This document shows positions 34,402 to 43,795 of a DNA stretch of 64,000 nucleotides, piece by piece. The notes under the pieces were generated by a model. It did not search any database. It saw only the letters and a list, made by a program, of their open reading frames with translations, and was not told the DNA's origin. Origin of the DNA: JACNIZ01 sp964344765 (GTDB lineage Bacteria; Planctomycetota; UBA1135); contig CAYFOM010000017.1 of NCBI GenBank assembly GCA_964344765.1, positions 25,231 to 89,230 of the forward strand, given 5' to 3'. Numbering within the stretch: position 1 is the stretch's first letter; each line of letters begins with the position of its first letter. Made by a program: the position numbers and the translations under genes.

Positions 34402-35601
34402 GTGCTGCAAATCCTCCGGAATGCTGATGTCTACGCGCCCGCCGCGCTAGGAATTCAGGACCTCATCGTCGGAGGTGGCAAGGTCCTTTGGATGGGGGCG
34501 GCGGCGCCCAAGATTTCGGATTTGGAGGTCGGCATGACCGCGGCCAAAGCGTCGATCGCCGACGAGCTCGACCTTGGCGGCCAGCGCGTCATCCCAGGCC
34601 TGATCGACGGCCACGTGCATTTCACCGGCGGCGGCGGCGAGGCCGGGTTTTCCACCCGCGTGCCACCGCTGGCGCTGAACCAATTCCTCGACCACGGCAT
34701 TACGTCGGCGATTGGGGTGTTGGGTTTCGACGACTGCACGCGCACCACCGCCGAACTGCTGGCGACCACCCGCGGATTTGCCGAGCACGGCTTCGGCGCG
34801 TGGTGTTTGACCGGCGGCTACCACCTGCCGCTGACCACGCTGACGGGATCGGCGCGCGAAGACTTGGTCCATCTCGACCGCGTCATCGGCATCGGCGAGT
34901 TTGCGCTCAGCGATCACCGCTCATCGCAGCCGACGCTGCAAGAGCTGCTGCGCCTCGCCAGCGAAGCCCACTTCGGCGCGCTGGCCACCAACAAAGCTTG
35001 CATCCTTCACCTGCACATGGGCGACGGCCCGCGCGGATTGGAAATGGTGCGCGCCGCACTGCGCGAAAGCGAGCTGCCGGCGGCGATGTTCCAGCCCACC
35101 CACGTCAACCGCAAGCGCGCGCTGTTTGAAGAAGCGCTCGACCTCGCCGGCGAAGGCTGCCCAATCGAAGTCACCGCTTTCCCGGTGGCCGAAGACGAAG
35201 ACGCGTGGTCGGCCGAGGACGCCATCGAGCTGTTCCTCGAAACCGAACTGCCGCGCACCTGCTTCACCATCAGCTCGGACGGCGGCGGCTGCCTGCCGGA
35301 ATTCGACGAGCACGGCCGCATGACGCGGATGGACGTCGGCCAACCGTACGCCATCACCGATTGCCTGCAAAACCTGCTGCGGCGCGGCCACAACTTAGAA
35401 ACCGTTTTACCTTTCTTCACCAGCAACGTGGCGAACACGTGGCGACTGCCCGGTAAAGGTCAGGTCGCCGTCGGCGCCGACGCGGATTTGGTGCTGCTGG
35501 ATGCCAGCGGCCGACCGGAGCGCGTCATGCTGGGCGGAAGGTTTACCCAAACTCCGGGCGCCGGAAGCAACGCGCCCGAACCACACACGCAACCCAACTA
35601 A
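34402..35601 (+). CDS. iadA: Isoaspartyl dipeptidase-like amidohydrolase
   Basis: Cleaves beta-Asp-X dipeptides, here most likely the beta-Asp-Arg released from cyanophycin. Of 399 residues, PGLIDGHVHFTGGGGEAGF supplies the HxH metal pair and the Gly-rich loop; LTGGYHLP, LSDHRSSQP, THVNR and ISSDGGGCLPEF follow the E. coli IadA order. E. coli IadA has a carboxylated Lys bridging the two metals (VIGVKCAISDHRS). Here the matching sequence is VIGIGEFALSDHRS with Glu166 and one extra residue. A Glu bridge is known in other amidohydrolase subtypes. The start is GTG. It is first of the cyanophycin cluster, 12 bases before cphB. Confidence 0.87.
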   Translation: MLQILRNADVYAPAALGIQDLIVGGGKVLWMGAAAPKISDLEVGMTAAKASIADELDLGGQRVIPGLIDGHVHFTGGGGEAGFSTRVPPLALNQFLDHGITSAIGVLGFDDCTRTTAELLATTRGFAEHGFGAWCLTGGYHLPLTTLTGSAREDLVHLDRVIGIGEFALSDHRSSQPTLQELLRLASEAHFGALATNKACILHLHMGDGPRGLEMVRAALRESELPAAMFQPTHVNRKRALFEEALDLAGEGCPIEVTAFPVAEDEDAWSAEDAIELFLETELPRTCFTISSDGGGCLPEFDEHGRMTRMDVGQPYAITDCLQNLLRRGHNLETVLPFFTSNVANTWRLPGKGQVAVGADADLVLLDASGRPERVMLGGRFTQTPGAGSNAPEPHTQPN

Positions 35602-35613
35602 TCACTTACCCAC

Positions 35614-36426
35614 ATGGCTCGGGGTACCATCATTCCCATCGGCGGCGCTGAAGAAAAAGTCAGCGACGCCGCCATCTTGCGCCGCTTTGTCGAAATCTGC
35701 GGCGACGACGCTCACATTGTCATCATTCCGACCGCTTCGCGTTTGGAAGACACCGGTGATCGTTACTGTGAATTGTTCCTAGAACTGGGCGCCGCCAAGG
35801 CGACGTCGATTAACTTCATCGAGCGCAGTGACTGCTCGAACGAAGAACACCTCGCCGTTTTGGAACAAGCCGACGGCGTGTTTTTGACCGGCGGAAACCA
35901 ACTGCGTTTGTCGACCACTTTGGGCGGCACTCCAGTCGCCGAATTGCTGCGCCGTCGTTTTTTCAACGACCGCTTGCACGTAGCCGGCACCTCGGCCGGC
36001 GCCGCAATCCTGCCCGAGCACATGATCGCCGGTGGGGCCGAAGGCGGCATTCCGCGAGCCGACCGCGTGACCCTGGCACCTGGATTGGGACTGACGCCGT
36101 GGGCGATCATCGACCAGCACTTCCGTCAGCGCGACCGCATGGGTCGCTTGTTGGCGGCGATTGCTTACAACCCGCGTCCGTGCGGCATTGGTTTGGACGA
36201 AGACACCGCCGCATTCATTTTCCCCGACGATACCTTTGAGGTCGTCGGCAGTGGCGGCATTACCGTCATTGACCCCTCCGACATTGAATACACGTCGATG
36301 GATTCGTCGCGCGCCGACTATCCGGTCACCATTGTGGGAGCCCGCATCCACATCTTGACCGACGGCGATATTTACGACATCCACAAGCACGAAGCCACCC
36401 CCTCAAGCAGACTAGCCCGCACCTGA
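35614..36426 (+). CDS. cphB: Cyanophycinase
   Basis: Serine exopeptidase of the S51 family, 270 residues, that degrades cyanophycin to beta-Asp-Arg dipeptides. The nucleophile Ser127 is in VAGTSAGAAILPEHM. Other family marks are IPIGGAEEK at the N-terminus, FLTGGNQLRL, IIDQHFRQRDRMGRLLAAI and GIGLDEDTA. No signal peptide is present, so it acts on intracellular granules. It ends three bases before cphA, so synthesis and breakdown genes are on one transcript. Confidence 0.94.
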   Translation: MARGTIIPIGGAEEKVSDAAILRRFVEICGDDAHIVIIPTASRLEDTGDRYCELFLELGAAKATSINFIERSDCSNEEHLAVLEQADGVFLTGGNQLRLSTTLGGTPVAELLRRRFFNDRLHVAGTSAGAAILPEHMIAGGAEGGIPRADRVTLAPGLGLTPWAIIDQHFRQRDRMGRLLAAIAYNPRPCGIGLDEDTAAFIFPDDTFEVVGSGGITVIDPSDIEYTSMDSSRADYPVTIVGARIHILTDGDIYDIHKHEATPSSRLART

Positions 36427-36429
36427 TTC

Positions 36430-39234
36430 ATGAAAATTCTCTCCCGCAATGTCTACATCGGCCCAAACCACTACGCGTTATTTCGGGTCATCAAACTGGT
36501 TGTTGATCTAGGTGAACTGGAACAATGGCCGACGGGCAAACTAGGGAAAGAATTTACCGACCCGCTGATTGAGCGGCTGCCGGGGCTAGAGGAACACGGT
36601 TGTTCTTATGGTGAAAAGGGCGGCTTCCTTCGCCGCATGACCGAGGACGAAGGCACCTGGATGGGGCACTTGTTTGAGCACATCGCCATCGAGTTGCAAA
36701 ACATGGCAGGTGGTTCGGTGACCTTCGGCAAGACGCGCAGCACCGGCAACCCGAATGAGTACACGATTGTGTACGAGTACATTCAGCAAGACGTCGGCTT
36801 GGAAGCGGGGCGGTTGGCGTTTGATTTGATTCAGTCGTTGTTGCCGGAAGATTTGCGCAATAAGGATTGGAAGGCGGACCAATTCGATTGGGAGGAAGAG
36901 CTGGAGACCTTCATTCGGTTTGCACAGCGTCGTGCTTTTGGGCCGAGTACTCAGTCGCTGATCGACGCCGCCGAAGAACGCGACATTCCGTGGCTGCGTT
37001 TGAACGATTACAGCTTGGTTCAATTTGGTCACGGCAAGTACCAGAAGCGCATTCAGGCGACCATTACTTCGGAAACGCGCCACATCGCCGTCGAGTTGGC
37101 GTCGGATAAGGAAGAGACCAATAAGTTGTTGGGTGACTTGGGCTTGCCGGTTGCCGAACAGCGTTTGGTATACCGCCCCGAGCAAGCGGTGCGCGCCGCC
37201 GAGCGCATTGGTTACCCGGTGGTGGTCAAGCCGCTGAACGCCAACCATGGCCGCGGTGCTTCCATTCACTTGACCACGGCCGACGAGGTGAAGACCGCGT
37301 TCCGCCATGCACGCGAGCATGGTCGCACCATTTTGGTCGAGAGCTTCATCCAAGGTTTGGATCACCGCCTGCTGGTCGTCGACGGTGAATTGATCGGCGC
37401 GTCGAAGCGCGTGCCGGGCCACGTTGTCGGTGACGGCAAGAGCACCATTGCCGAGTTGGTCGAGGTTGTGAATCAAGACCCGCGTCGTGGTATTGGCCAC
37501 GAGAAAGTGCTGACGCGATTGGAAATCGATCGCCAAGCCAATGAGTTGTTGGCGAAGAAGGGTTACGACGCCGAGTCGGTGCCGACCAACGGCGAGATGG
37601 TGTTCCTGCGCTCGACCGCAAACCTGTCTACCGGTGGTACTGCCGTCGACGTGCTGGATGTGGTCCACCCCGACATTCGCTCGATGGCCATCCGCGCCGC
37701 CGAAGCGATTGATTTGGATGTATGCGGGGTCGACTTCCTGACCACTGATATCACTAAGTCGTACAAAGTCACCGGCGGCGCGATCTGCGAAGTCAACGCC
37801 GCGCCGGGTTTCCGCATGCACGTGGCGCCCAGTGAAGGCACGCCGCGCGACGTCGCCGGTCCGGTGATTGACATGTTGTTCCCGCAGGGAGTGCCGACGC
37901 GCATTCCGATTGCATCGATTACCGGTACTAACGGTAAAACGACGACGGCGCGGATGACCGCGCACATCATCAAAATGGCGGGTCGTCACGTCGGCTTCAC
38001 CAGCACCGATGGTGTGTACATCGATGGTCATAAAACCGTCGATGGCGACATGACCGGCCCGGTTGCCGCACGCATGGTGCTGCGCGATCCGAAGGTCGAC
38101 GTCGCCGTGCTGGAAACCGCGCGCGGCGGTTTGCTGAAGCGCGGTATGGGTTATCGCAAGTGCACGGTGGGGGCGGTGCTGAACATTGCCGCCGATCACT
38201 TGGGCTTGCGCGGCATCGACACGTTGGATGAACTTGCCAAGGTCAAGCGCACCGTCATTGAAATCGCGCAAGACACCGCGGTGCTCAACGCCGACGACGA
38301 ACGCTGCTTGGCAATGGCCGACCACACGCCGGCCAAGACCGTTTGTTATGTGACGATGAACCCCGAGCACGCGTTGGTGCGCGAGCACATTCAGCACGGC
38401 GGTCGCGCCATCGTGTTGGAAACCGGCATGGGCGGCCAGATGATCACGCTGTATGACAACGGCGCGCACATCCCGCTGCTGTGGACCCACCTGATTCCGG
38501 CGACCATGGACGGCCGCGCGGTGCACAACGTGCAAAACGCAATGTTCGCCGCCGGCATCGCCTTCAGCATGGGCGTGCAGTTGGAAGAGATTCGTCATGG
38601 TCTGCGCACCTTCGACACCACTTACTTCCAGGCACCGGGCCGCATGAACGTGTTTGACGATCATCCGTTTAAGGTGATCCTTGACTACGGCCACAACCCG
38701 GCCGCTGTCAACGCGATGGCCAACTTGGCGCAAAGCCTCGAGCCGAGCGGACGGCGCATTGTTGTGTTGGCCGCACCGGGCGACCGTCGCGATGAAGACA
38801 TCGTCGAAACGGCGAAGGTTTGCGCTGGGCGTTTTGATCACTACATCCTCAAGCGCGACGATCACGCGCGCGGTCGCGGCCACGATGAGGTGCCGCGCAT
38901 GCTGCACGAAACACTCAAGGCTTGCGGTGTCAGCGAAGAGCAGATGGTCATCATCCCCGATGAGATTGCGGCCATCGACGCCGGCTTAAGCATGGCCGAT
39001 GAAGGTGACTTGCTGCTGATCTTCGGCGACGACATCGAGCGTTCGTGGAAGCAAATCAGCGACTTTAACTCCGACGGCGAACACTCCAAGCCGGCAAAAG
39101 CGGCGCAACCGGCTCCGGTCGGCATCGCCGTGGCGCAAAGCGAATCCAGCTTCTCGATGGACCTTGGCGATCAGGTCGTCATCCGCGACGAACGCGGCGT
39201 GCGCCTGGCCCGCGAAGTGGAGGAGTCTGACTGA
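36430..39234 (+). CDS. cphA: Cyanophycin synthetase
   Basis: ATP-dependent ligase (934 residues) that builds multi-Asp with Arg side chains. The N-terminal domain (1-160) has the signature MGHLFEHIAIELQN. An ATP-grasp domain (about 210-480) contains VVVKPLNANHGRG, VESFIQGLDHRLLVVDGE and ICEVNAAPGFRMH. The Mur-ligase domain (about 490-890) has the P-loop SITGTNGKTTTARM, VLETARGGLLKRG and DYGHNPAAV. The final ~45 residues are an extra tail with a Lys/Ala/Pro linker and DLGDQVVIRDERG, beyond the usual end. It sits between cphB and a second Mur-ligase gene. Confidence 0.95.
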   Translation: MKILSRNVYIGPNHYALFRVIKLVVDLGELEQWPTGKLGKEFTDPLIERLPGLEEHGCSYGEKGGFLRRMTEDEGTWMGHLFEHIAIELQNMAGGSVTFGKTRSTGNPNEYTIVYEYIQQDVGLEAGRLAFDLIQSLLPEDLRNKDWKADQFDWEEELETFIRFAQRRAFGPSTQSLIDAAEERDIPWLRLNDYSLVQFGHGKYQKRIQATITSETRHIAVELASDKEETNKLLGDLGLPVAEQRLVYRPEQAVRAAERIGYPVVVKPLNANHGRGASIHLTTADEVKTAFRHAREHGRTILVESFIQGLDHRLLVVDGELIGASKRVPGHVVGDGKSTIAELVEVVNQDPRRGIGHEKVLTRLEIDRQANELLAKKGYDAESVPTNGEMVFLRSTANLSTGGTAVDVLDVVHPDIRSMAIRAAEAIDLDVCGVDFLTTDITKSYKVTGGAICEVNAAPGFRMHVAPSEGTPRDVAGPVIDMLFPQGVPTRIPIASITGTNGKTTTARMTAHIIKMAGRHVGFTSTDGVYIDGHKTVDGDMTGPVAARMVLRDPKVDVAVLETARGGLLKRGMGYRKCTVGAVLNIAADHLGLRGIDTLDELAKVKRTVIEIAQDTAVLNADDERCLAMADHTPAKTVCYVTMNPEHALVREHIQHGGRAIVLETGMGGQMITLYDNGAHIPLLWTHLIPATMDGRAVHNVQNAMFAAGIAFSMGVQLEEIRHGLRTFDTTYFQAPGRMNVFDDHPFKVILDYGHNPAAVNAMANLAQSLEPSGRRIVVLAAPGDRRDEDIVETAKVCAGRFDHYILKRDDHARGRGHDEVPRMLHETLKACGVSEEQMVIIPDEIAAIDAGLSMADEGDLLLIFGDDIERSWKQISDFNSDGEHSKPAKAAQPAPVGIAVAQSESSFSMDLGDQVVIRDERGVRLAREVEESD

Positions 39235-39269
39235 TCCAGGCTGCGCCTGAAGTTGGAAACGCATGCATC

Positions 39270-41045
39270 ATGGAGTTTTTGTCCTCGCGTAGATTGACCG
39301 GCCCGAACCTGCTGACCGATTGGCAGGGCATTCAAGTCGACGTCGCTTTCGGCCGCTTTGCCGACGGCGAACCGATGGGCCCGACCGCCGCCGGCGCGCC
39401 CAAAGTCATTGAGTTATGGCAGCAGCAGACTTGGCGCATGGTGAATGCGTTGGGTTGGACTGGTAGTTTGGATGAGGCGCAGTGGTGTGATTCGCACATC
39501 GTCACGCGCGTGCATCCTTCCGGTTTGAGTTTGGCGTTCCGCGCGCCGATCGACGCGCTTTATACCGGCATTGATATTGGGGAGTGGATTTGGAAATCCG
39601 TCGCCGAAGTGCTGGACGGCCGCGATCCGTTGGCGTTGGATGGCAGTGAGGAATTGGCCCAATTCCAAGCCGAATTGGCCAAAGAACAAGATCCGAAGTT
39701 GCAGCTGTTGCACCAGTCGGCGCGCGCAAATGGGTTGAACATTTGCGGCGATGACGAGTGGACCACGATTGGTATGGGGAAAAGCGGGCGCACTTGGGAT
39801 ACGCCGGCGCTGCCGACCGTGGACGAGGTCGATTGGGAATCGCTGGCCGATATTCCCAGCGTCATGGTCACCGGCACGAACGGCAAGTCGACAACGGTGC
39901 GCACCTTGTTCGAGATTGCCAAAGCTGCGGGTTTGACCCCCGGCGCGTCGTCCACCGACTGGATTCAAGTCGGCGACGACACCTTGGACAAAGACGATTG
40001 GTCCGGGCCGGGCGGTGCGCGCGCGGTGTTGAAAGACAATCGCGTTGACGTCGCCATTTTGGAAACCGCGCGCGGCGGCATGCTGCGACGTGGTTTGGGT
40101 GTGCCGCGCGTTGATGTTTCGGTGGTCACTAATGTCGCCGCCGATCACCTGGGTGAGATGGGCGTGCATGATTTGCCGGCGCTGACCGAGGTCAAGTTCA
40201 TCGTCGAGCGCGCCGGTGATTCGATGGTGCTGAATGCCGACGATCCCGAAGTGCGGCGGCGCGGACAATCCTGCGCCAAACCGGTGCTGTGGTACTCGCT
40301 GGATGAAAACGACGAGCTGATTCAGTCGCACATGACCGACGGTGGTGAAGCGATCTTTTTGCGCGGATCCGAAATCATTCATCATTCTGCATCCAGTGCA
40401 GACGGTTCTGGGTCGACGCAAGCCACCATCGCCGACGTCGCCGACATTCCGATGACATTGAATGGCGCCGTGCGTTACAACATCGGCAACGCGATGGCCG
40501 CCGTCGGTGCCGCGCTGAAGATGGGATTGCCCATCGACGCGATTCGCGAAGGCTTGCAGAACTTCCGCAGCGATCCGGTTTCCAACCCCGGCCGCCTCAA
40601 CGTCTTCGACCTCAACGGCGTCACCGCGATGGTCGACTTCGCCCACAATCCGCACGGCATGGAAGCGCTGTTCGACGCAGCGTCGCGCATGCCGCACGAG
40701 CGCTTGCTGGTCCTGCTGGGTCAAGCCGGCGACCGCGACGACGCATCGATCAAGGATTTAACGCGAATCACCGCCGAAGCCAAACCGGATTTGGTCATCG
40801 TCAAAGAACTGACCAAATACCTACGCGGTCGCGAAAAAGGAGTGGTGTCGGGCATGATTCAAGACCTGCTCGTCAAGAATGGCCACCCGGCGGAAAAAAC
40901 CGAATACGTTGAGCACGAACTCGACGCCGTGCGCCGCGCCCTTGATTGGTCACAGCCCGGTGATTTGCTGCTGCTGATTTCACATTCGCAGCGCGAAGCG
41001 GTGCTGGAAATGCTCAGCGACCTGGCTTGTTCACAGAACGCCTAA
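39270..41045 (+). CDS. Mur-ligase-only cyanophycin synthetase paralogue
   Basis: A 591-residue protein whose second part (about 200-590) is clearly related to the Mur-ligase half of CphA: MVTGTNGKSTTVRTLF, ILETARGGMLRRGLGVP, VVTNVAADHLGEMG and VDFAHNPHGMEALF. Its N-terminal ~195 residues are unlike the CphA N domain and show no ATP-grasp motif. It therefore should carry out one ligation only. It may add Arg or another residue, extend primers, or recycle beta-Asp-Arg fragments. Betaproteobacteria carry a second cyanophycin-synthetase-like gene beside cphA, but the domain content here must be compared directly. It lies 35 bases downstream of cphA. Confidence 0.85.
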   Translation: MEFLSSRRLTGPNLLTDWQGIQVDVAFGRFADGEPMGPTAAGAPKVIELWQQQTWRMVNALGWTGSLDEAQWCDSHIVTRVHPSGLSLAFRAPIDALYTGIDIGEWIWKSVAEVLDGRDPLALDGSEELAQFQAELAKEQDPKLQLLHQSARANGLNICGDDEWTTIGMGKSGRTWDTPALPTVDEVDWESLADIPSVMVTGTNGKSTTVRTLFEIAKAAGLTPGASSTDWIQVGDDTLDKDDWSGPGGARAVLKDNRVDVAILETARGGMLRRGLGVPRVDVSVVTNVAADHLGEMGVHDLPALTEVKFIVERAGDSMVLNADDPEVRRRGQSCAKPVLWYSLDENDELIQSHMTDGGEAIFLRGSEIIHHSASSADGSGSTQATIADVADIPMTLNGAVRYNIGNAMAAVGAALKMGLPIDAIREGLQNFRSDPVSNPGRLNVFDLNGVTAMVDFAHNPHGMEALFDAASRMPHERLLVLLGQAGDRDDASIKDLTRITAEAKPDLVIVKELTKYLRGREKGVVSGMIQDLLVKNGHPAEKTEYVEHELDAVRRALDWSQPGDLLLLISHSQREAVLEMLSDLACSQNA

Positions 41046-41135
41046 TCCGCATCCAGGTCTCGCTGCGGCCAGCCGGTTACCGGTGCCGGGCCAGCGAATA
41101 GTGGGATTTCCGGCTACATTAGCCGGGTCCCCCCG

Positions 41136-41990
41136 ATGAAAAAGCCCTCTTGGAACGCCCCCCTGGCGCTTGCCGCCACCCTTCTGCTCGGTGCTTGCCA
41201 GTCTGGCCCTGCCCTCAGCGATTCGTGGTCGACGTTGGAATATGACGGCCGTTTTGAGGTCGAGTACGCCGGCGAATTGCGGGCCCAACCGGCCGCACGA
41301 ATGGCCGAAATGCCGCCTGCCGACGGCCTGACCGGCGGTCATCCGTCGGGAATTTTGGATGCCGGCACCAAGCAGCCGCCGAAGCAATGGGTGGTGCATT
41401 TGGAGCTGGTGCAGATGTCGATCCACGCCGTCAACAAGCTGCTGCCGGGCGCCTTTGTTCCCGGCGAGGCAATTCTAGGGGGCAAGGTTTCCAAGGCGGA
41501 TTTTGAAGCCGCGTTCGAAGCCATGACGGAAGCCGAAGACGCGATCAGCCTGAGCTCGCCAACGGTGTTGTGCAACGGCGGCGAGCAAGCATGGGTGACG
41601 ATGCTGCAGCAAAACGCGTTCATCAACGGTTTTGAATACAAACGGGCGCTTGGCTCGGTGATCGCCGACCCGGAAGTTGGTGTTTTCCATAGCGGCTTGG
41701 CCGTCGGCTTGTTGCCGGATCAATCGGCGTTTGCCAACCAAACCTTGGTCAAGTTCGATTTAACCCTGACCGACCTACTCGACATGGACACGATCACTGC
41801 CGAGTTCCCGCGCGCCACCGCCCCGCTTTCGTTGCAGGTGCCGGTGTTCAGCGAACAGATCATTCGAGGCGAGGTCAACTTGCACGCCGACGAAGCCGCA
41901 TTCTTGCCGTATTTCTACACCACCGACGATCAGCTGATGGTGGTCTTTTTAACGGCCGAACCGGTCGGTAAAAGCAGAAAGGAAATCTGA
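41136..41990 (+). CDS. Lipoprotein with secretin-like domain
   Basis: A 284-residue exported lipoprotein; the signal peptide ends in LLLGAC with the lipidated Cys at about residue 22. The region about 125-215 (SSPTVLCNGGEQAWVTML, then DPEVGVFHSGLAVGLLPDQS) resembles the C-terminal secretin domain of GspD/PilQ proteins, where similar phrases form the beta-barrel. It is much too short for a full secretin and lacks N0-N1 domains. No type II or IV pilus genes are adjacent. It could be a periplasmic remnant or adaptor. It follows the cyanophycin cluster by 90 bases, with TACATT 15 bases before the ATG. Confidence 0.6.
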   Translation: MKKPSWNAPLALAATLLLGACQSGPALSDSWSTLEYDGRFEVEYAGELRAQPAARMAEMPPADGLTGGHPSGILDAGTKQPPKQWVVHLELVQMSIHAVNKLLPGAFVPGEAILGGKVSKADFEAAFEAMTEAEDAISLSSPTVLCNGGEQAWVTMLQQNAFINGFEYKRALGSVIADPEVGVFHSGLAVGLLPDQSAFANQTLVKFDLTLTDLLDMDTITAEFPRATAPLSLQVPVFSEQIIRGEVNLHADEAAFLPYFYTTDDQLMVVFLTAEPVGKSRKEI

Positions 41991-42028
41991 TCGCACCCAA
42001 GCGGTAGCCGCGGTTGCTTGCGCCGCGT

Positions 42029-43708
42029 CTACGGAACAATGTCGACGCGAATGCTCTTCGAGCTATGGCGCGGTCGTTCCAACGGCCGAATCGCAATTGC
42101 GGCAACCCAAAAACTTGCACCCGGTTGCAAGCCGGGGTGCGCGGCTGGAATGTCAATCCAACCGGTTGCGGTTCCGATTTGATCGAGCACGCCGTGCATG
42201 TGGAACGACGGTACGTGATAAACACCGGCAACGTTATCACCTAAAAGTTTATCCATGGTCAGCGGAACGTCGACGCCGAAGTTTGTCGGTCCGTCGCCCA
42301 GTGCCGACATCAGAATCATGTACTGGTTGTGCGCGCACCAGCTCGGGAACTTTAAATCGAATTGCACGCGTCCACCCAAAGACACCGAAACTTCTTTGGT
42401 GTGGCTAAACAAATTCGGGTTGTTGCCGCCCATCGTGACCTTGCCGACGGCATTCGTTCCATTGATTTCGTAGGTCGGACTGCCGACGACAAACTCAGCA
42501 AATCCATCGGCATAGTTATCGCCCACTTGGGAAATGCTATGGCCAAAGCGCCCGTGGTGGGCGGGTTTGGACATGGTGTAGAGGAATTGCTGTTTCTGCA
42601 CCGAATAAATCGAAACCGTACCGGTGTTGGTAAAGCCGGCTTCCGGTGCACCAACGGCGACGTCGTCGAAACCGTCTTCATCGATATCGCCGACACCGCA
42701 AACTGCGAAGCCAAATTTGTCGTCGGGGTCGGCCGAGCGTATGTCGGCGAGCAACGCGCCGGAGCTGCCGGAATATACGAACGCATGAGTCACGATTGCA
42801 TTGTTGTCGACCGGCGAGCCGATGATCACATCAGCGATTCCATCTTGATCGACATCGCCAGCGGGGGCGATGTCCATGCCGAAGTTGTCGTCGCTGGTGT
42901 TTGCCTGAAAGGTATGCAGGGCAATTGGAGTTGGGCCGGAATACATAAAAGCGCGGCCTTGGATCCATGCATTGCCGGGTTCACCGACCAAAATCTCGGG
43001 AAGCAAATCACCATTCAAGTCTTCCATCGACGCGACCGAATAACCCAGCAATCCGGCCGTACGCGTGCCTTGCCAAACTTGGATCAGGGTGCCGGTTGCG
43101 CCCGAGAGCAGAAAAGCCGAGCCCGCACTTACGAGGGATCCAACTTGAGTATGCGGCGCACCGACCAGCACATCGTTGACTCCATCCAAATCCAAATCGC
43201 CGGCGGAAGCCACCGCATAACCGAACTTACAGTTGTCGGTCGGGCCGATCCATTCGTGCAGGATCGAACCGTTGCGTCCGGAATAAACGCGCGCCGCGCC
43301 GTTGGTGTAGGGCGAACTGGTATCGCCGGCCATACCGACCAAAATATCGTCGAAACCGTCTTGATCGAGATCGCCAACGCCGGCGACACTGCGGCCAAGC
43401 ATGGTCTTGTAACCGGGACCGTGAAATTCATGCAGCAGCGAGCCGTCGGCGGTGGAGTAAACCCAAACCGAACCAGCGCGGTAATTGCCCGACACGGTTG
43501 CGAACGGTTCGCCGATGATCACGTCTTCAAAACCATCACCGTTGACGTCGCCGGCGCCGGCAACGCTGCTGCCGAATTCACCGCCACTGCTGGGCCCGGT
43601 CCAAGCGCGGAACCAATCCAAGCCATTGCCGCCGACAGTTTGCGCGGGGGAGGAAGCGAGCGCGCAAAGGCACGCCGCGGTGGAGAGGAAAAGTGGGAGG
43701 ATTGTCAT
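42029..43708 (-). CDS. Exported FG-GAP (integrin-like) repeat protein
   Basis: Secreted protein of 559 residues. ATG 43708 gives a signal peptide (MTILPLFLSTAACLCALASS); the frame is open to a TTG at 43726. Seven or so FG-GAP blades follow, each with the pattern FG-x-SVA-GAGDVNGDGFEDVIIG and calcium-type DxDxDG loops (VGDLDQDGFDDILVG, AGDLDLDGVNDVLVG). The C-terminal ~130 residues are a separate beta-rich domain. It probably forms an extracellular beta-propeller. Two related proteins occur at 49322-50812 and 59071-60588. Confidence 0.8.
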   Translation of the reverse strand: MTILPLFLSTAACLCALASSPAQTVGGNGLDWFRAWTGPSSGGEFGSSVAGAGDVNGDGFEDVIIGEPFATVSGNYRAGSVWVYSTADGSLLHEFHGPGYKTMLGRSVAGVGDLDQDGFDDILVGMAGDTSSPYTNGAARVYSGRNGSILHEWIGPTDNCKFGYAVASAGDLDLDGVNDVLVGAPHTQVGSLVSAGSAFLLSGATGTLIQVWQGTRTAGLLGYSVASMEDLNGDLLPEILVGEPGNAWIQGRAFMYSGPTPIALHTFQANTSDDNFGMDIAPAGDVDQDGIADVIIGSPVDNNAIVTHAFVYSGSSGALLADIRSADPDDKFGFAVCGVGDIDEDGFDDVAVGAPEAGFTNTGTVSIYSVQKQQFLYTMSKPAHHGRFGHSISQVGDNYADGFAEFVVGSPTYEINGTNAVGKVTMGGNNPNLFSHTKEVSVSLGGRVQFDLKFPSWCAHNQYMILMSALGDGPTNFGVDVPLTMDKLLGDNVAGVYHVPSFHMHGVLDQIGTATGWIDIPAAHPGLQPGASFWVAAIAIRPLERPRHSSKSIRVDIVP

Positions 43709-43781
43709 AACAGCCGGCGAGGCCAAATCAGCTTCGCGATGAATTCCATTCTAGTGGAATGTCACAATTCCGGGGAACAGC

Positions 43782-43795
43782 TAAAATCCCGCCCC
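43782..43795 (+). promoter_or_regulatory. Candidate leaderless -10 element of VOC gene
   Basis: TAAAAT at 43782-43787 lies eight bases before the ATG at 43796, with only CCCGCCCC between and no Shine-Dalgarno sequence. A minus-strand TAGAAT (43753-43748) 39 bases before the FG-GAP gene start suggests that this interval is a divergent promoter. Confidence 0.45.

Noticed and set aside
36586..38907. Open frame of 773 codons antisense to cphA
   Set aside because: Shadow of a well-conserved gene; no motif, signal or start site support.
39414..40724. Open frame of 436 codons antisense to the second Mur-ligase gene
   Set aside because: Same reason; the sense strand carries clear Mur-ligase motifs.
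42362..43795. Long open frame on the plus strand leading into the VOC gene
   Set aside because: It is the complement of the FG-GAP gene, whose signal peptide and repeats are clear. The VOC domain begins at ATG 43796.
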